Source of the DNA: Burkholderiales bacterium PBB1
Lineage (GTDB): Bacteria > Pseudomonadota > Gammaproteobacteria > Burkholderiales > Burkholderiaceae_C
NCBI GenBank assembly: GCA_002255905.1
Contig: NKIN01000001.1
Span: forward strand, 930,001-994,000
DNA: 64,000 bases
Direction of reading: 5' to 3'
The notes under the pieces are model-generated. The model worked only from the letters and a program-made list of their open reading frames with translations. It ran no database searches and was not told where the DNA came from. A program made the translations under genes and the position numbers. This document shows positions 26,420-34,231 of this stretch, piece after piece (the stretch's first letter is position 1; every line of letters begins with the position of its first letter).

Positions 26420-27328
26420 TCAGCCGATCGCAGACACAGGCCGTGGCGGCGCTGAACTTCCGGTGACTGCCTGGTTCGGCCGCCCCAACTCGACCGCCAG
26501 CGCAGCCCCGAGCAGAAAGATCTGGCTTGACCAGTACACCCAGACCAGCAGCGCGGCGAACGAGCCCGCCGCGCCGAGCGCAGATTGAATGGCGGTGGTC
26601 GCCACATACAGGCTGATGCCGTAACGGCCCAGCATGAACAGCGCGGCGGCCACTGCGCCGCCGATCAGCACGTCGCGCCATGGCAGCCGAGTGTTGGGCA
26701 GCCATCGGATCATGAGTGCAAAGATCAGGCTGATGACGCCCCAGGACCACAGCGTTTCGACTGCAATCAGCACCGGGGCCAACCAAGCCCAAGCGGTGGT
26801 CAGCCATGTCAGGGCCAGCAGTGTGGCGGTCTGCGCGATCATCGCAATCGAGAGCAGGAAGCCGCAGCCGAGCACGATGCCGATGGCCAGCAGCCGTACG
26901 TGAAGCAGCCGGTGCCACGTGAATTCGCCGTCGCGCTCGCCCAGCATGGCCTGCACCGCCGAGCGCATTTCGACAAACACACCAGTCGCACCGATCAGTG
27001 TCGTACCCAGCGCCAGCCATGAACCGACGACAGCCTGTGCACCCTGGGCCGTTGTGCTGCCATGACGCGCCAGCAATTCACTGAGCGTCTGTGTTTCACG
27101 CGGTCCGACCAGTCGTGTGATCGCCTCCAGTAATGCCGCTTGAGCGTTGTCATTCCCGAGCAGCCAGACCATGACCCCCGTGACGACGACCAGCAGCGGC
27201 GCCATCGAAAAAGCTGCGTAGAACGACACCGCCGCGCCCTGGCGCATGCCGTCCGCGTCGATGTACCGGTTCAGCGCGGCCCAGCAGACAAGCGCGCCAT
27301 GGGTGCTCGGGCCCCGCGCGGCAGTCAT
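26420..27328 (-). CDS. YihY/BrkB family inner membrane protein
   Basis: A 302 aa inner membrane protein with about six hydrophobic helices. Family features are MRQGAAVSFYAAFSMAPLLVVV near residue 28 and the C-terminal GSFAALLVWVYWSSQIFLLGAAL. The family was once called ribonuclease BN or virulence factor BrkB, but it has no nuclease activity and its function is open. It is last in a minus-strand run of envelope and stress-type small genes that begins at 29358. Confidence 0.92.
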   Translation of the reverse strand: MTAARGPSTHGALVCWAALNRYIDADGMRQGAAVSFYAAFSMAPLLVVVTGVMVWLLGNDNAQAALLEAITRLVGPRETQTLSELLARHGSTTAQGAQAVVGSWLALGTTLIGATGVFVEMRSAVQAMLGERDGEFTWHRLLHVRLLAIGIVLGCGFLLSIAMIAQTATLLALTWLTTAWAWLAPVLIAVETLWSWGVISLIFALMIRWLPNTRLPWRDVLIGGAVAAALFMLGRYGISLYVATTAIQSALGAAGSFAALLVWVYWSSQIFLLGAALAVELGRPNQAVTGSSAPPRPVSAIG

Positions 27329-27358
27329 CGGGTGCCCGTGTAAGAAGTCCGCTGTGCC

Positions 27359-27673
27359 TCAGCTGCGCAATGCGATGTCGTTGCGGACCGATTTCACGCC
27401 CTTCACTGATAGGGCGATCTCTTCGGCGCGCATTTTCTCGGCGCTGTTCTTGGCGAAGCCCGAGAGCAGCACCGTGCCGTTCAGCGTTTCAACGCTGATC
27501 GACGTTGCATCGACGTCCTTGTTGTCAACGAAACGTGCCTTGACGGACGTGGTGATCGCGGTGTCGTCAATGTAGGCGCCAACGGTCGATTGATCGCGCG
27601 TCACCGCGCAGCCGGGCAGGGCGATCAAGGCGATACAAGTGGTGACGGCGGCGAGTGTGGTGCGTGTGGACAT
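27359..27673 (-). CDS. BON domain lipoprotein
   Basis: A 104 aa lipoprotein with signal and lipobox ALPGC (C22), then one BON domain (residues ~34-104: YIDDTAITTSVKARF, NGTVLLSGFAKN, KGVKSVRND). BON domains bind phospholipid; OsmY and DolP are relatives with roles in envelope stress. It stands between the unknown membrane protein gene and the brkB-like gene. Confidence 0.92.
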   Translation of the reverse strand: MSTRTTLAAVTTCIALIALPGCAVTRDQSTVGAYIDDTAITTSVKARFVDNKDVDATSISVETLNGTVLLSGFAKNSAEKMRAEEIALSVKGVKSVRNDIALRS

Positions 27674-27739
27674 GGTGTGATTTCCTGAGTCGGATGAAGA
27701 AAGCGAGAAAGAACGGGGGATGGTGGGCGGGCTGGCTCG

Positions 27740-28342
27740 TCAATGCAGCGTGCTGGGCGGGACACCACCGCATGCCGGGGCCTGCTTCACGCTGAAACCC
27801 GTTGTGGGAGGTGCCTTGCCTTCTGCGGGACCTCGCCACACGGACCGGACGAGATTGAGCAGTCCATCGGTGGGCAGACATGACAGCAGTGAGCTCACCA
27901 CCTGAGGCAACAAGCCTGAGTAGACGGCTCGCCGGAGCAACGCAAAGCGCCAGGGCCGCGTCCACATCAGCAGCCCGCCAACGGCGGCGGCGCCGATGAG
28001 CATGGCCCACGGATGGCGCTGCGTCAGTGGCTCGGTTGTCCTGCCACTGGGCCGAGCGAACAGCTCAGCTACGGCGCGCAGGGGATGGTCTGCCCACCAG
28101 CCGGCCGCCTCGCTGATCAGTGGGCCGAGCACCGGAATGGCGCTCAGTGCAACCAACCAGTTGCCTGGCCTGTCCTGAAATTGATTTTTAGTCTGGGCTG
28201 CGCCTGCGTTCAGTTCGAACATCTGATCGCGCATCAATCGGCGCGACTTCTCCATCCGCTCGGTGACACCGAGCAGGGTGTCTGTCGAAGCATTCAGCGC
28301 CTGCCATGCGCGTTGACTCATCGGCGCTGGCATGGCGCTCAC
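27740..28342 (-). CDS. Hypothetical protein with a central membrane segment
   Basis: I do not recognise a named family. The protein is 200 aa from a GTG at 28342 that overlaps the stop of the previous gene (GTGA); an ATG at 28333 is an alternative. Residues ~60-82 and ~108-128 are hydrophobic (PWAMLIGAAAVGGLLMW). The N-terminal ~50 residues are polar and helical, and the C terminus has several Pro and Gly. Tight coupling to the holin-like gene and the neighbouring DUF883 gene suggests an inner-membrane partner protein. Confidence 0.7.
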   Translation of the reverse strand: MSAMPAPMSQRAWQALNASTDTLLGVTERMEKSRRLMRDQMFELNAGAAQTKNQFQDRPGNWLVALSAIPVLGPLISEAAGWWADHPLRAVAELFARPSGRTTEPLTQRHPWAMLIGAAAVGGLLMWTRPWRFALLRRAVYSGLLPQVVSSLLSCLPTDGLLNLVRSVWRGPAEGKAPPTTGFSVKQAPACGGVPPSTLH

Positions 28343-28716
28343 GGACTGACCTCACGGAGCATGTCGATGTCCGCGCGAACCTGACCGCGCAGTGCAGAGA
28401 ACGCGGGCGCGTCGCTGATGGCCTGGACAGAGAACCAGCTCCAGGACCCCACGACGGCCGGCAATCCTGGGGCGAGCCACAAAGCCCATGTCGCGTGGAG
28501 CTGATCAGGTGGGGTTACGGCCCACAGCATCACCGCCACGCCCGCCAGAACCGCGGAGACCGCAGCGCACGACAGTGCAATCGCGGTCTTGAGCGCGCGC
28601 GCTCGGAGCTGCGTGACGGCACCGGACAACTCCAGTGCCGCCAGCGATGCGTAGGCTTCGACGTGATCGGTGATCACGGCAGGCCGGTCCACCATGAGTT
28701 TGAAGAACGGGTGCAT
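28339..28716 (-). CDS. Phage-holin-like superfamily III membrane protein (DUF1469 type)
   Basis: A 125 aa protein with two closely spaced transmembrane helices (residues ~46-70 and ~75-97) and a helical N terminus, resembling the YqjE/DUF1469 holin-like group. In Proteobacteria such genes usually sit next to YqjD-like DUF883 genes, as here, and are induced in stationary phase. The name does not mean a phage origin; no phage gene is nearby. Confidence 0.75.
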   Translation of the reverse strand: MHPFFKLMVDRPAVITDHVEAYASLAALELSGAVTQLRARALKTAIALSCAAVSAVLAGVAVMLWAVTPPDQLHATWALWLAPGLPAVVGSWSWFSVQAISDAPAFSALRGQVRADIDMLREVSP

Positions 28717-28763
28717 GAAGAGCTCGTTTTCGATTCGATGGGGACTTGCTGCTGCGCCTGCGA

Positions 28764-29126
28764 TCAGTCGCGTTGACGTGACCGGCTCAGCAGACCGATC
28801 ACCGTGACGAGTGCGGCGCCCGCGGCTGCGGCGAACAGCATGGCCTTGACCGGCTCGTCCTTGATGTACTGGACGGTGCTGTCCGAGGCGTGAGCGGCGC
28901 GCTCCCGCAGCTGACGCGAGGTTTCACGTGCAGTGTCCAGGCCACGGCGGGCGATCGACTCGGCGTCCTTCGCCAGGCGCTCCATCACCGGCTTGGCAGT
29001 GTTCACCGCGCTGTGTGCTTTCTCGGCCAGGTGGTTGTGTGCCTGCTGCGCGGCACCATCGAGTTGATCGACGGCGAGTTCGGCAGAGTGGACAGCGTCA
29101 TCGACGAATTGGGTGGGCGTGGGCAT
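28764..29126 (-). CDS. DUF883 family protein (ElaB/YqjD-like)
   Basis: A 120 aa protein with a long helical, Ala/Glu/Lys-rich N-terminal part (VDDAVHSAELAVDQLDGAAQ) and a C-terminal transmembrane helix (MLFAAAAGAALVTVIGLLSR) preceded by IKDEPVKA. This is the layout of ElaB/YqjD, C-tail-anchored proteins reported to bind ribosomes in stationary phase in E. coli. The ATG at 29126 was chosen; the frame continues 15 codons upstream. Confidence 0.87.
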   Translation of the reverse strand: MPTPTQFVDDAVHSAELAVDQLDGAAQQAHNHLAEKAHSAVNTAKPVMERLAKDAESIARRGLDTARETSRQLRERAAHASDSTVQYIKDEPVKAMLFAAAAGAALVTVIGLLSRSRQRD

Positions 29127-29196
29127 GGTGTTGATCCTTGAATGAATGGAACGGTTGTGAATGGGGTGCAACGCAGGGAAAGCTGCGGGACACGAG

Positions 29197-29358
29197 CTAC
29201 TTCTTCATCTGGCCCAGCAGGAAGCTGCCGATGGCGAGCACGAGAAAGACCACGAACAGGATCTTGGCGATGCCTACAGCACTGGCGGCGATGCCACCAA
29301 AGCCGAACAGCGCGGCGATCAAGGCAATGACGAAGAAAACAACGGCGTAATGCAACAT
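29197..29358 (-). CDS. DUF1328 small membrane protein (YtjA-like)
   Basis: A 53 aa protein that is almost wholly hydrophobic: two helices ([20 protein letters not shown] and [20 protein letters not shown]) with the family GFGGIA turn. AGGAG ends 6 bases before the ATG at 29358, which decides between it and an ATG six bases upstream that would touch the ribosome site. It is first in the small-gene run on this strand, and its function is unknown. Confidence 0.9.
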   Translation of the reverse strand: MLHYAVVFFVIALIAALFGFGGIAASAVGIAKILFVVFLVLAIGSFLLGQMKK

Positions 29359-29549
29359 GAACATCTCCTGAGTTGACGGGCGGTGCATGCGGCACAAAGC
29401 ACGTCACGCACAGTCAGTGTCTTGCGCAGGCGTTGTTCAAGCGATAGTCCGTAGGGCCTTGTCGGCGTCGGCCGATTCGGCACGCGTCTGTAGGAGAGCG
29501 ATGACACTGTCATCGAGCCGCTCGGGGGCCGCTTCGAGCGCGGCCGGGC

Positions 29550-30899
29550 TCAGGGCTTTGCAGGCAGCCGTGCTTCGATAGAGGTGCCGGCGCCGGGCTT
29601 GCTGACGAGTGTCATCTCGCCGCCCTCGGCCTCCACGCGGTAGCGCATGCCGAGCAGACCGTGCGCGGCTTGTCGCGGCACGCTGGTGTCGAAGCCGCAA
29701 CCGTTGTCACGCACTGCGATCGTCACCGTACTGTCATGTTGCGACAGTTCGACCCAGACTTCGGTCGCTTTCGCGTACTTCGCGATGTTGGTCAGCGCTT
29801 CCTGGACCAGACGGTAAGTTGTCAGCTCACCGGACGGGTTGAGGTCGGTCGGCGCAAGCTTGACGTGGAGCTGCAGGCCCGATGCGGTGGCGAACTCGCT
29901 GGTGATGATCTCCAGTGCTGCGGCCAGGCCCAGGTTGCTGAGGGACGACGGTCGCAAGTTCTCAATGATCTGGCGCTTCAATGCAATGCCGTCGTTGAGC
30001 AGCTTGTTCAGGTGCAGCAGGCGTTCGGCAACCTCGGGTGTCATCGCGCCCAGCCTGGCTTTCAGTCGCGCCGCATCGAGTTTCGCCGCAGTCAGCAGCG
30101 CGCCGAGTTCATCATGAAGTTCACGCGCGAGTCGGTTGCGCTCGTCCTCGCGCGCGGTTTGCAGGTGCTGGGCGAGTTCGGTGAGCTGCGCGGTGCGGGT
30201 CTTCACCTCGGCCTCGAGCCGGTCGCGTTCAACTTGCACTGCCAGCTTCTGTTCGTTCTGGACCCGCGCCAGCACGAGGCTTTGGCGAAAATAGAGCGAC
30301 ACTGCCAGCAGGCTGATCAGGGTTGTCAGTGCTACCCCGATGCGGTTGACCAACAGGGTCCGCTGCACCCCTTCGCGCTTGCGAGTCACCCGCTGCGATT
30401 CAAGCTCCAGCAACGCGCGTGAAGCCACGCGTATCGCTTCCATCTTCTCCTGGCCGATGTTGGTGAGCATCATGTCGCGCCAGGCATCCCGCTTGCCCTC
30501 GTCATACAGGCGCATGGTGGTCGCCAGTTCCGACAGCTTCTGCGTGCTGAGTGCTGAGAGCTGTTGGGTCAGTGGCTCGCCTTGCGGGTCGTCGCGGTAG
30601 TAGGCGTTGAGCAGTCGCAAAGATGCATCTACCTGGGCCAGAGCGTCTCGGTACGGCTTCAGGTAGTCGTCGCGTCCCGTGATCAGGTAGCCGCGCTGTC
30701 CGGTTTCGGCGTCGACCAGGTGCCGCCACAGAGACTGGATCTCGGTGCGAGTCGATGCCATCGTTGCCAACTGCTGCATCGATCCTGACGCCGAGCGGTA
30801 CGACGTTTCGCTGATCACCAGCAACACCAGCGCAGCGATGCAGGCCAGTGGAAAGGCGTAAGCACTGCGCCCAAAGCGCTGCAACAGCGTCATCCACAT
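29550..30899 (-). CDS. CHASE3 sensor histidine kinase (NarX/DegS type)
   Basis: A 449 aa membrane kinase. TM1 (residues ~13-31), a periplasmic CHASE3 domain (~35-180, with DAETGQRGYLITG), TM2 (~187-205) and a coiled linker are followed by a HisKA_3 dimerisation helix with phospho-acceptor H262 (LARELHDELGALL). The HATPase_c domain follows with N box EALTNIAKYAKA and G box DNGCGF. The signal is unknown. It is divergent from its likely partner regulator, 50 bases apart. The kinase lies downstream of no other gene and upstream of the stress cluster on the same strand. Confidence 0.94.
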   Translation of the reverse strand: MWMTLLQRFGRSAYAFPLACIAALVLLVISETSYRSASGSMQQLATMASTRTEIQSLWRHLVDAETGQRGYLITGRDDYLKPYRDALAQVDASLRLLNAYYRDDPQGEPLTQQLSALSTQKLSELATTMRLYDEGKRDAWRDMMLTNIGQEKMEAIRVASRALLELESQRVTRKREGVQRTLLVNRIGVALTTLISLLAVSLYFRQSLVLARVQNEQKLAVQVERDRLEAEVKTRTAQLTELAQHLQTAREDERNRLARELHDELGALLTAAKLDAARLKARLGAMTPEVAERLLHLNKLLNDGIALKRQIIENLRPSSLSNLGLAAALEIITSEFATASGLQLHVKLAPTDLNPSGELTTYRLVQEALTNIAKYAKATEVWVELSQHDSTVTIAVRDNGCGFDTSVPRQAAHGLLGMRYRVEAEGGEMTLVSKPGAGTSIEARLPAKP

Positions 30900-30949
30900 G
30901 GTGTTCGCCTAGACTGCGGTTCCCACATTCCACTCCGACGAGCCTGAAC

Positions 30950-31582
30950 ATGATCCGTATCGCCATCGTCGACGACCACGCCATCGTGCGCACCGGCCTG
31001 CGTCAGTTCCTCTCGGAAGAGATCGGCCTGACGGTGGTCGCAGAGGCGTCGAACGGGCGCGATGCGATGGACATCGTGCGCGCAGGCGGTGTCGATGTGA
31101 TGCTGGTTGATCTGTCCATGCCGGACCAGAGCGGGGTCGAGGTGCTGGCCGCCATCAAGGCGCGCGCGCCCGATCTGCCGGTGCTGATCCTCAGTGGCTT
31201 TCCAGAACAACATTACGCAACCACGCTGCTGAAGCAGGGTGCGGCAGGCTACTTGAACAAGGACTGCGACCCCGAGGAGATTGCCAAGGCGATCCGCACC
31301 GTGTTTCGCGGCCGCAAGTACATCTCCTCCGGTGTGGCAGAGCTGTTGGCCGATGGGCTGGCCGTAGGCGGTGACAAGCTGCCTCATGAATTGCTTTCAG
31401 AGCGTGAGTTGCAGGTGTTCCTGCGATTGGCGAAGGGAGAGGCCATCGGCACGATGGCAGTCAGCATGTCGTTGAGCGTGAAGACGGTCAGTACCTATCG
31501 CACGCGTGTGATGGAAAAGATGAAACTCGAATCGAACAGCGATCTGACCTACTACGCGCTGAAGAACGGGCTGATTCAATAG
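30950..31582 (+). CDS. NarL/FixJ-type response regulator
   Basis: A 210 aa transcription factor. The receiver domain has D54 as phosphoryl acceptor (VMLVDLSMPD) and K103-like lysine in YLNKD. The LuxR-type helix-turn-helix (~145-205) reads LSERELQVFLRLAKGEAIG and MSLSVKTVSTYRTRVMEKM. The ATG at 30950 was chosen; the upstream open frame has no receiver sequence. It is divergent from the CHASE3 kinase and very probably its output. Confidence 0.95.
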   Translation: MIRIAIVDDHAIVRTGLRQFLSEEIGLTVVAEASNGRDAMDIVRAGGVDVMLVDLSMPDQSGVEVLAAIKARAPDLPVLILSGFPEQHYATTLLKQGAAGYLNKDCDPEEIAKAIRTVFRGRKYISSGVAELLADGLAVGGDKLPHELLSERELQVFLRLAKGEAIGTMAVSMSLSVKTVSTYRTRVMEKMKLESNSDLTYYALKNGLIQ

Positions 31583-31607
31583 CGCAGGCGCTTGCCAGCG
31601 GGCTCGC

Positions 31608-32018
31608 TCACGACAGCGTCGTGTAGCCGTTTTCGCCGGAGTCGCCATCCGACAGGTGCATGCAGTACGCCATCAGCGCATCGATCTCGTTGGATTTGTC
31701 GAAAACCCTGTCGGCGCCGAGCTCGATGCACTTGCGGCGCATGTCCGTGGTCGCGTAATTGCTCAGCACGACCAGCTTGGTAGGTTTCTCGTGTTCGCGT
31801 GCGGCTTTCAACACGCCGAGACCTGAACCCTGGGCCAGAAACACGTCGACGATCATCAGGTCGCAATCGTTGGTGCGGCTCGACAACCACGCCACGGCGG
31901 TGTTTTCGTCAGCGGCGGTGCCGACCACGTCGACACTGACCAGTTCCTCCAACGCAGCGATCAGGTTCTCTCGGATGACCGGGCTGTCTTCGACGATGTA
32001 GGTTTTCAGGTGTCCCAT
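31608..32018 (-). CDS. Stand-alone receiver domain protein
   Basis: A 136 aa single receiver domain with D58 (DLMIVDVFLAQGSG), the acidic pair near E10-D11 (YIVEDSPVIREN), the Ser/Thr of VVLSNYAT and the Lys of VFDKSNEID. There is no output domain. It may act as a phosphate sink, bind a protein target, or feed a hybrid pathway. It is convergent with the NarL-type regulator (25 bases between stops), which suggests a three-part signalling locus with the kinase. ATG at 32018. Confidence 0.9.
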   Translation of the reverse strand: MGHLKTYIVEDSPVIRENLIAALEELVSVDVVGTAADENTAVAWLSSRTNDCDLMIVDVFLAQGSGLGVLKAAREHEKPTKLVVLSNYATTDMRRKCIELGADRVFDKSNEIDALMAYCMHLSDGDSGENGYTTLS

Positions 32019-32122
32019 GCGTACGGCGCTGCAAGGAGGAGTGTGGCGATCAGAGTGAATTGTCGTGCGTTCGACTGTCCGTACCATGCGGTACAAACAA
32101 CGCTGTGCGCGTCAGACCTTTC

Positions 32123-33082
32123 CTACAAGCCGGCCGTGCCTGATGGCGCTGGCACAGCCTGTGGCCAGGGCGAAGTCACCACTCGGCGCACCGTGACCGT
32201 CGCGTCCATTCCGGCGTAAGCATCCGCGTCACCGTACCAACTGCCCGACACCGGCGCTGCCTGGCTGGGATCGCGTGCGACCCCGACGCGTATGAGCTGG
32301 TTGCCGCCCAGCAAGTTGTTGGTGGGATCGAACGGCACCCAGCCTGCGCCCGGAAGGTAGGCCTGCAGCCAGGCGTGGGTGCTGCCAGCGCCCTGCGTGA
32401 TCCGAGGTTCGCCCAGCGCACCGGGGGTGGACAGATCGGTGTCGAGCGCCGGGTCGTAGAGGTAGCCCGACACGAACCGGGTTGCTACGCCGAGTCGGCG
32501 TGCCGCCTCCATCATCAGCAGTGCGAAATCACGACAGGTACCGCTGCCGAGCTTCAGGGTGTCCAGGGGCGCCTGCGTGCCTTCTTCCTCACGCTGGCGG
32601 TAGACCATGTGGTTGCGGATGTGCTCGTTCATCGCGACCAGCAGATCGCGGGTGCGCGACGGGCCATCGGCACGGATGAACTGACGTGCCCAGGCCATCA
32701 ACTCACCGTGCGGGTCATCATGGTGTGGGCGCAAGTACATCTCCAGGTCGAACCGCTCATCGGGCGAGTAGGCGAACGGGAAGAATTCGCCTGCCTTCGA
32801 GACCGGCAATTCCAGGTTGTAGCTGTGCGCGTGCTCGATCGTGAACGAGCACACGATGCGCAGTTCCTGCGCCGAACTCAGTGGCTGCACTAACGCCACC
32901 GAATTCGAGTGCGGATCCTGGATCAGACGGATGATGGATTCCGGGCTGACCTGCAGGTCGGTGGCCAGCACCCGCAGATCGTGGCTGTCGCGCGGCCTGA
33001 ACATCACACGGTGCTCGCCGAAGCTCACGGGCTTTCGGTAGCGGTACACCGTGGTGTGCGTGATGTCGTACTGGATGGACAT
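32123..33082 (-). CDS. Transglutaminase-like cysteine peptidase family protein
   Basis: A 319 aa soluble protein with the bacterial transglutaminase N-terminal beta domain (residues ~5-85, YDITHTTVYRYRKPVSFGEHR) and a transglutaminase core. The core triad is C183 (LGSGTCRDFALLM), H236 (GSTHAWLQAY) and D252 (FDPTNN). There is no signal peptide. Such proteins are thought to be proteases or amidases rather than true transglutaminases; the substrate is unknown. It lies 50 bases downstream of the FKBP gene on the same strand. Confidence 0.92.
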   Translation of the reverse strand: MSIQYDITHTTVYRYRKPVSFGEHRVMFRPRDSHDLRVLATDLQVSPESIIRLIQDPHSNSVALVQPLSSAQELRIVCSFTIEHAHSYNLELPVSKAGEFFPFAYSPDERFDLEMYLRPHHDDPHGELMAWARQFIRADGPSRTRDLLVAMNEHIRNHMVYRQREEEGTQAPLDTLKLGSGTCRDFALLMMEAARRLGVATRFVSGYLYDPALDTDLSTPGALGEPRITQGAGSTHAWLQAYLPGAGWVPFDPTNNLLGGNQLIRVGVARDPSQAAPVSGSWYGDADAYAGMDATVTVRRVVTSPWPQAVPAPSGTAGL

Positions 33083-33131
33083 GGCCCGCTGTCTGTCTGC
33101 TGCGACTTGCGTTCAGCGTGCCGTGGGCGGG

Positions 33132-33479
33132 TCAGATGTCGAGCAATTCGACCTCGAACATCAGCGTGGCATTCGGTGGGATCACTCCGCCCGCGCCGCG
33201 TGCACCGTAACCCAGGTCAGGCGGGATCACCAGCACCCGCGTCCCCCCCACCCGCATGCCGACAACACCCTCGTCCCAGCCGCGGATCACCTGGCCCTGA
33301 CCGAGGTAGAACTTGAAAGGGTCGCCGCGGTCCTTGCTGCTGTCGAACTTGCTGCCCTTGACGCCGGCGCTGTAGAGCCAGCCGGTGTAATGAACCGTGA
33401 CATGCTGGCCAGATTCGGCCAGGTCGCCGGTGCCGTCGATCGTGTCTTCAAATTGCAGTCCGGAGGAAGTGGTTTGCAT
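33132..33479 (-). CDS. FKBP-type peptidyl-prolyl cis-trans isomerase
   Basis: A 115 aa cytoplasmic single-domain FKBP that speeds proline isomerisation. The active-site residues are present in VHYTGWLYSAGVKGSKFDSS, FKFYLGQGQVIRGWDEGVVG, IPPDLGYGARGAGGVIPPNA and LMFEVELLDI. The ATG at 33479 gives a protein that is complete and has no signal peptide. There is a 98-base gap to nth. Confidence 0.96.
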   Translation of the reverse strand: MQTTSSGLQFEDTIDGTGDLAESGQHVTVHYTGWLYSAGVKGSKFDSSKDRGDPFKFYLGQGQVIRGWDEGVVGMRVGGTRVLVIPPDLGYGARGAGGVIPPNATLMFEVELLDI

Positions 33480-33577
33480 GGTCTGTCCTTTCGGGTTGAA
33501 ATTTGGGTAGGCACGGCGAACGCCGTACGAGTCGTTGATCCTATCGACTTTGCAAGTCGGCCGGCTGGAGCCGCCCA

Positions 33578-34231
33578 TCAGAGGCTGTTTTGAGGCCTGG
33601 TGGGGGCACGAGGCCGCGAGTCGCAGTAATGCGCCACCGCGCACTCGGTGCACCTCGGGCTGCGCGCGGTGCACACGTAGCGGCCGTGCAAGATCAGCCA
33701 GTGATGCGCGTCAACCGCGTATTCGGCCGGCACACGATCCAGCAGCTTCAGCTCGACTTGCAGCGGATTCTTGCCGGGTGCCAGCCCGGTGCGGTTGCCA
33801 ACGCGGAAGATGTGGGTGTCCACCGCCATCGTGGGCTCGCCGAAGGCCACGTTCAGCACCACGTTCGCGGTCTTGCGGCCCACGCCCGGCAACGCCTCCA
33901 GCGCTTCGCGGGTGCGCGGTACCTGGCCGCCGTGGCGTTCGACCAGCAATCGGCAGGTCTCGTAGAGATTCTTCGCCTTGGTGCGGAACAGGCCGATGGT
34001 GCGTATGTGCTCGGTCAGCGCAGGCAGCCCGAGTGCCAGGATCTTCTGCGGCGAATTCGCCACGGCAAACAGCCGCCGCGTGGCCTTGTTGACACCGACA
34101 TCCGTCGCCTGCGCCGACAGCAATACCGCCGCCAGCAACTCGAACAGGTTGGTGAATTCGAGTTCGGTCTGGGGCTGTGGGTTGGTGGCCTTCAGAACGG
34201 CAAAAAATGGAGCGATGTCGGCTTTTTTCAC
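33578..34231 (-). CDS. nth: Endonuclease III
   Basis: A base-excision-repair glycosylase/AP lyase for oxidised pyrimidines (217 aa). The helix-hairpin-helix is LPGVGRKTANVV with catalytic K120, and the second catalytic residue is D138 (AVDTHIFRV). The 4Fe-4S cluster ligands are C187-x6-C194-x2-C197-x5-C203. The start is a GTG at 34231 within the stop of the radical SAM gene (GTGA overlap), so translation is coupled. Confidence 0.96.
   Translation of the reverse strand: MKKADIAPFFAVLKATNPQPQTELEFTNLFELLAAVLLSAQATDVGVNKATRRLFAVANSPQKILALGLPALTEHIRTIGLFRTKAKNLYETCRLLVERHGGQVPRTREALEALPGVGRKTANVVLNVAFGEPTMAVDTHIFRVGNRTGLAPGKNPLQVELKLLDRVPAEYAVDAHHWLILHGRYVCTARSPRCTECAVAHYCDSRPRAPTRPQNSL

Noticed and set aside
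28339-28716. Prophage remnant suggested by the holin-like gene
   Set aside because: No other phage gene is nearby; this holin-like family is a normal chromosomal partner of DUF883 genes.
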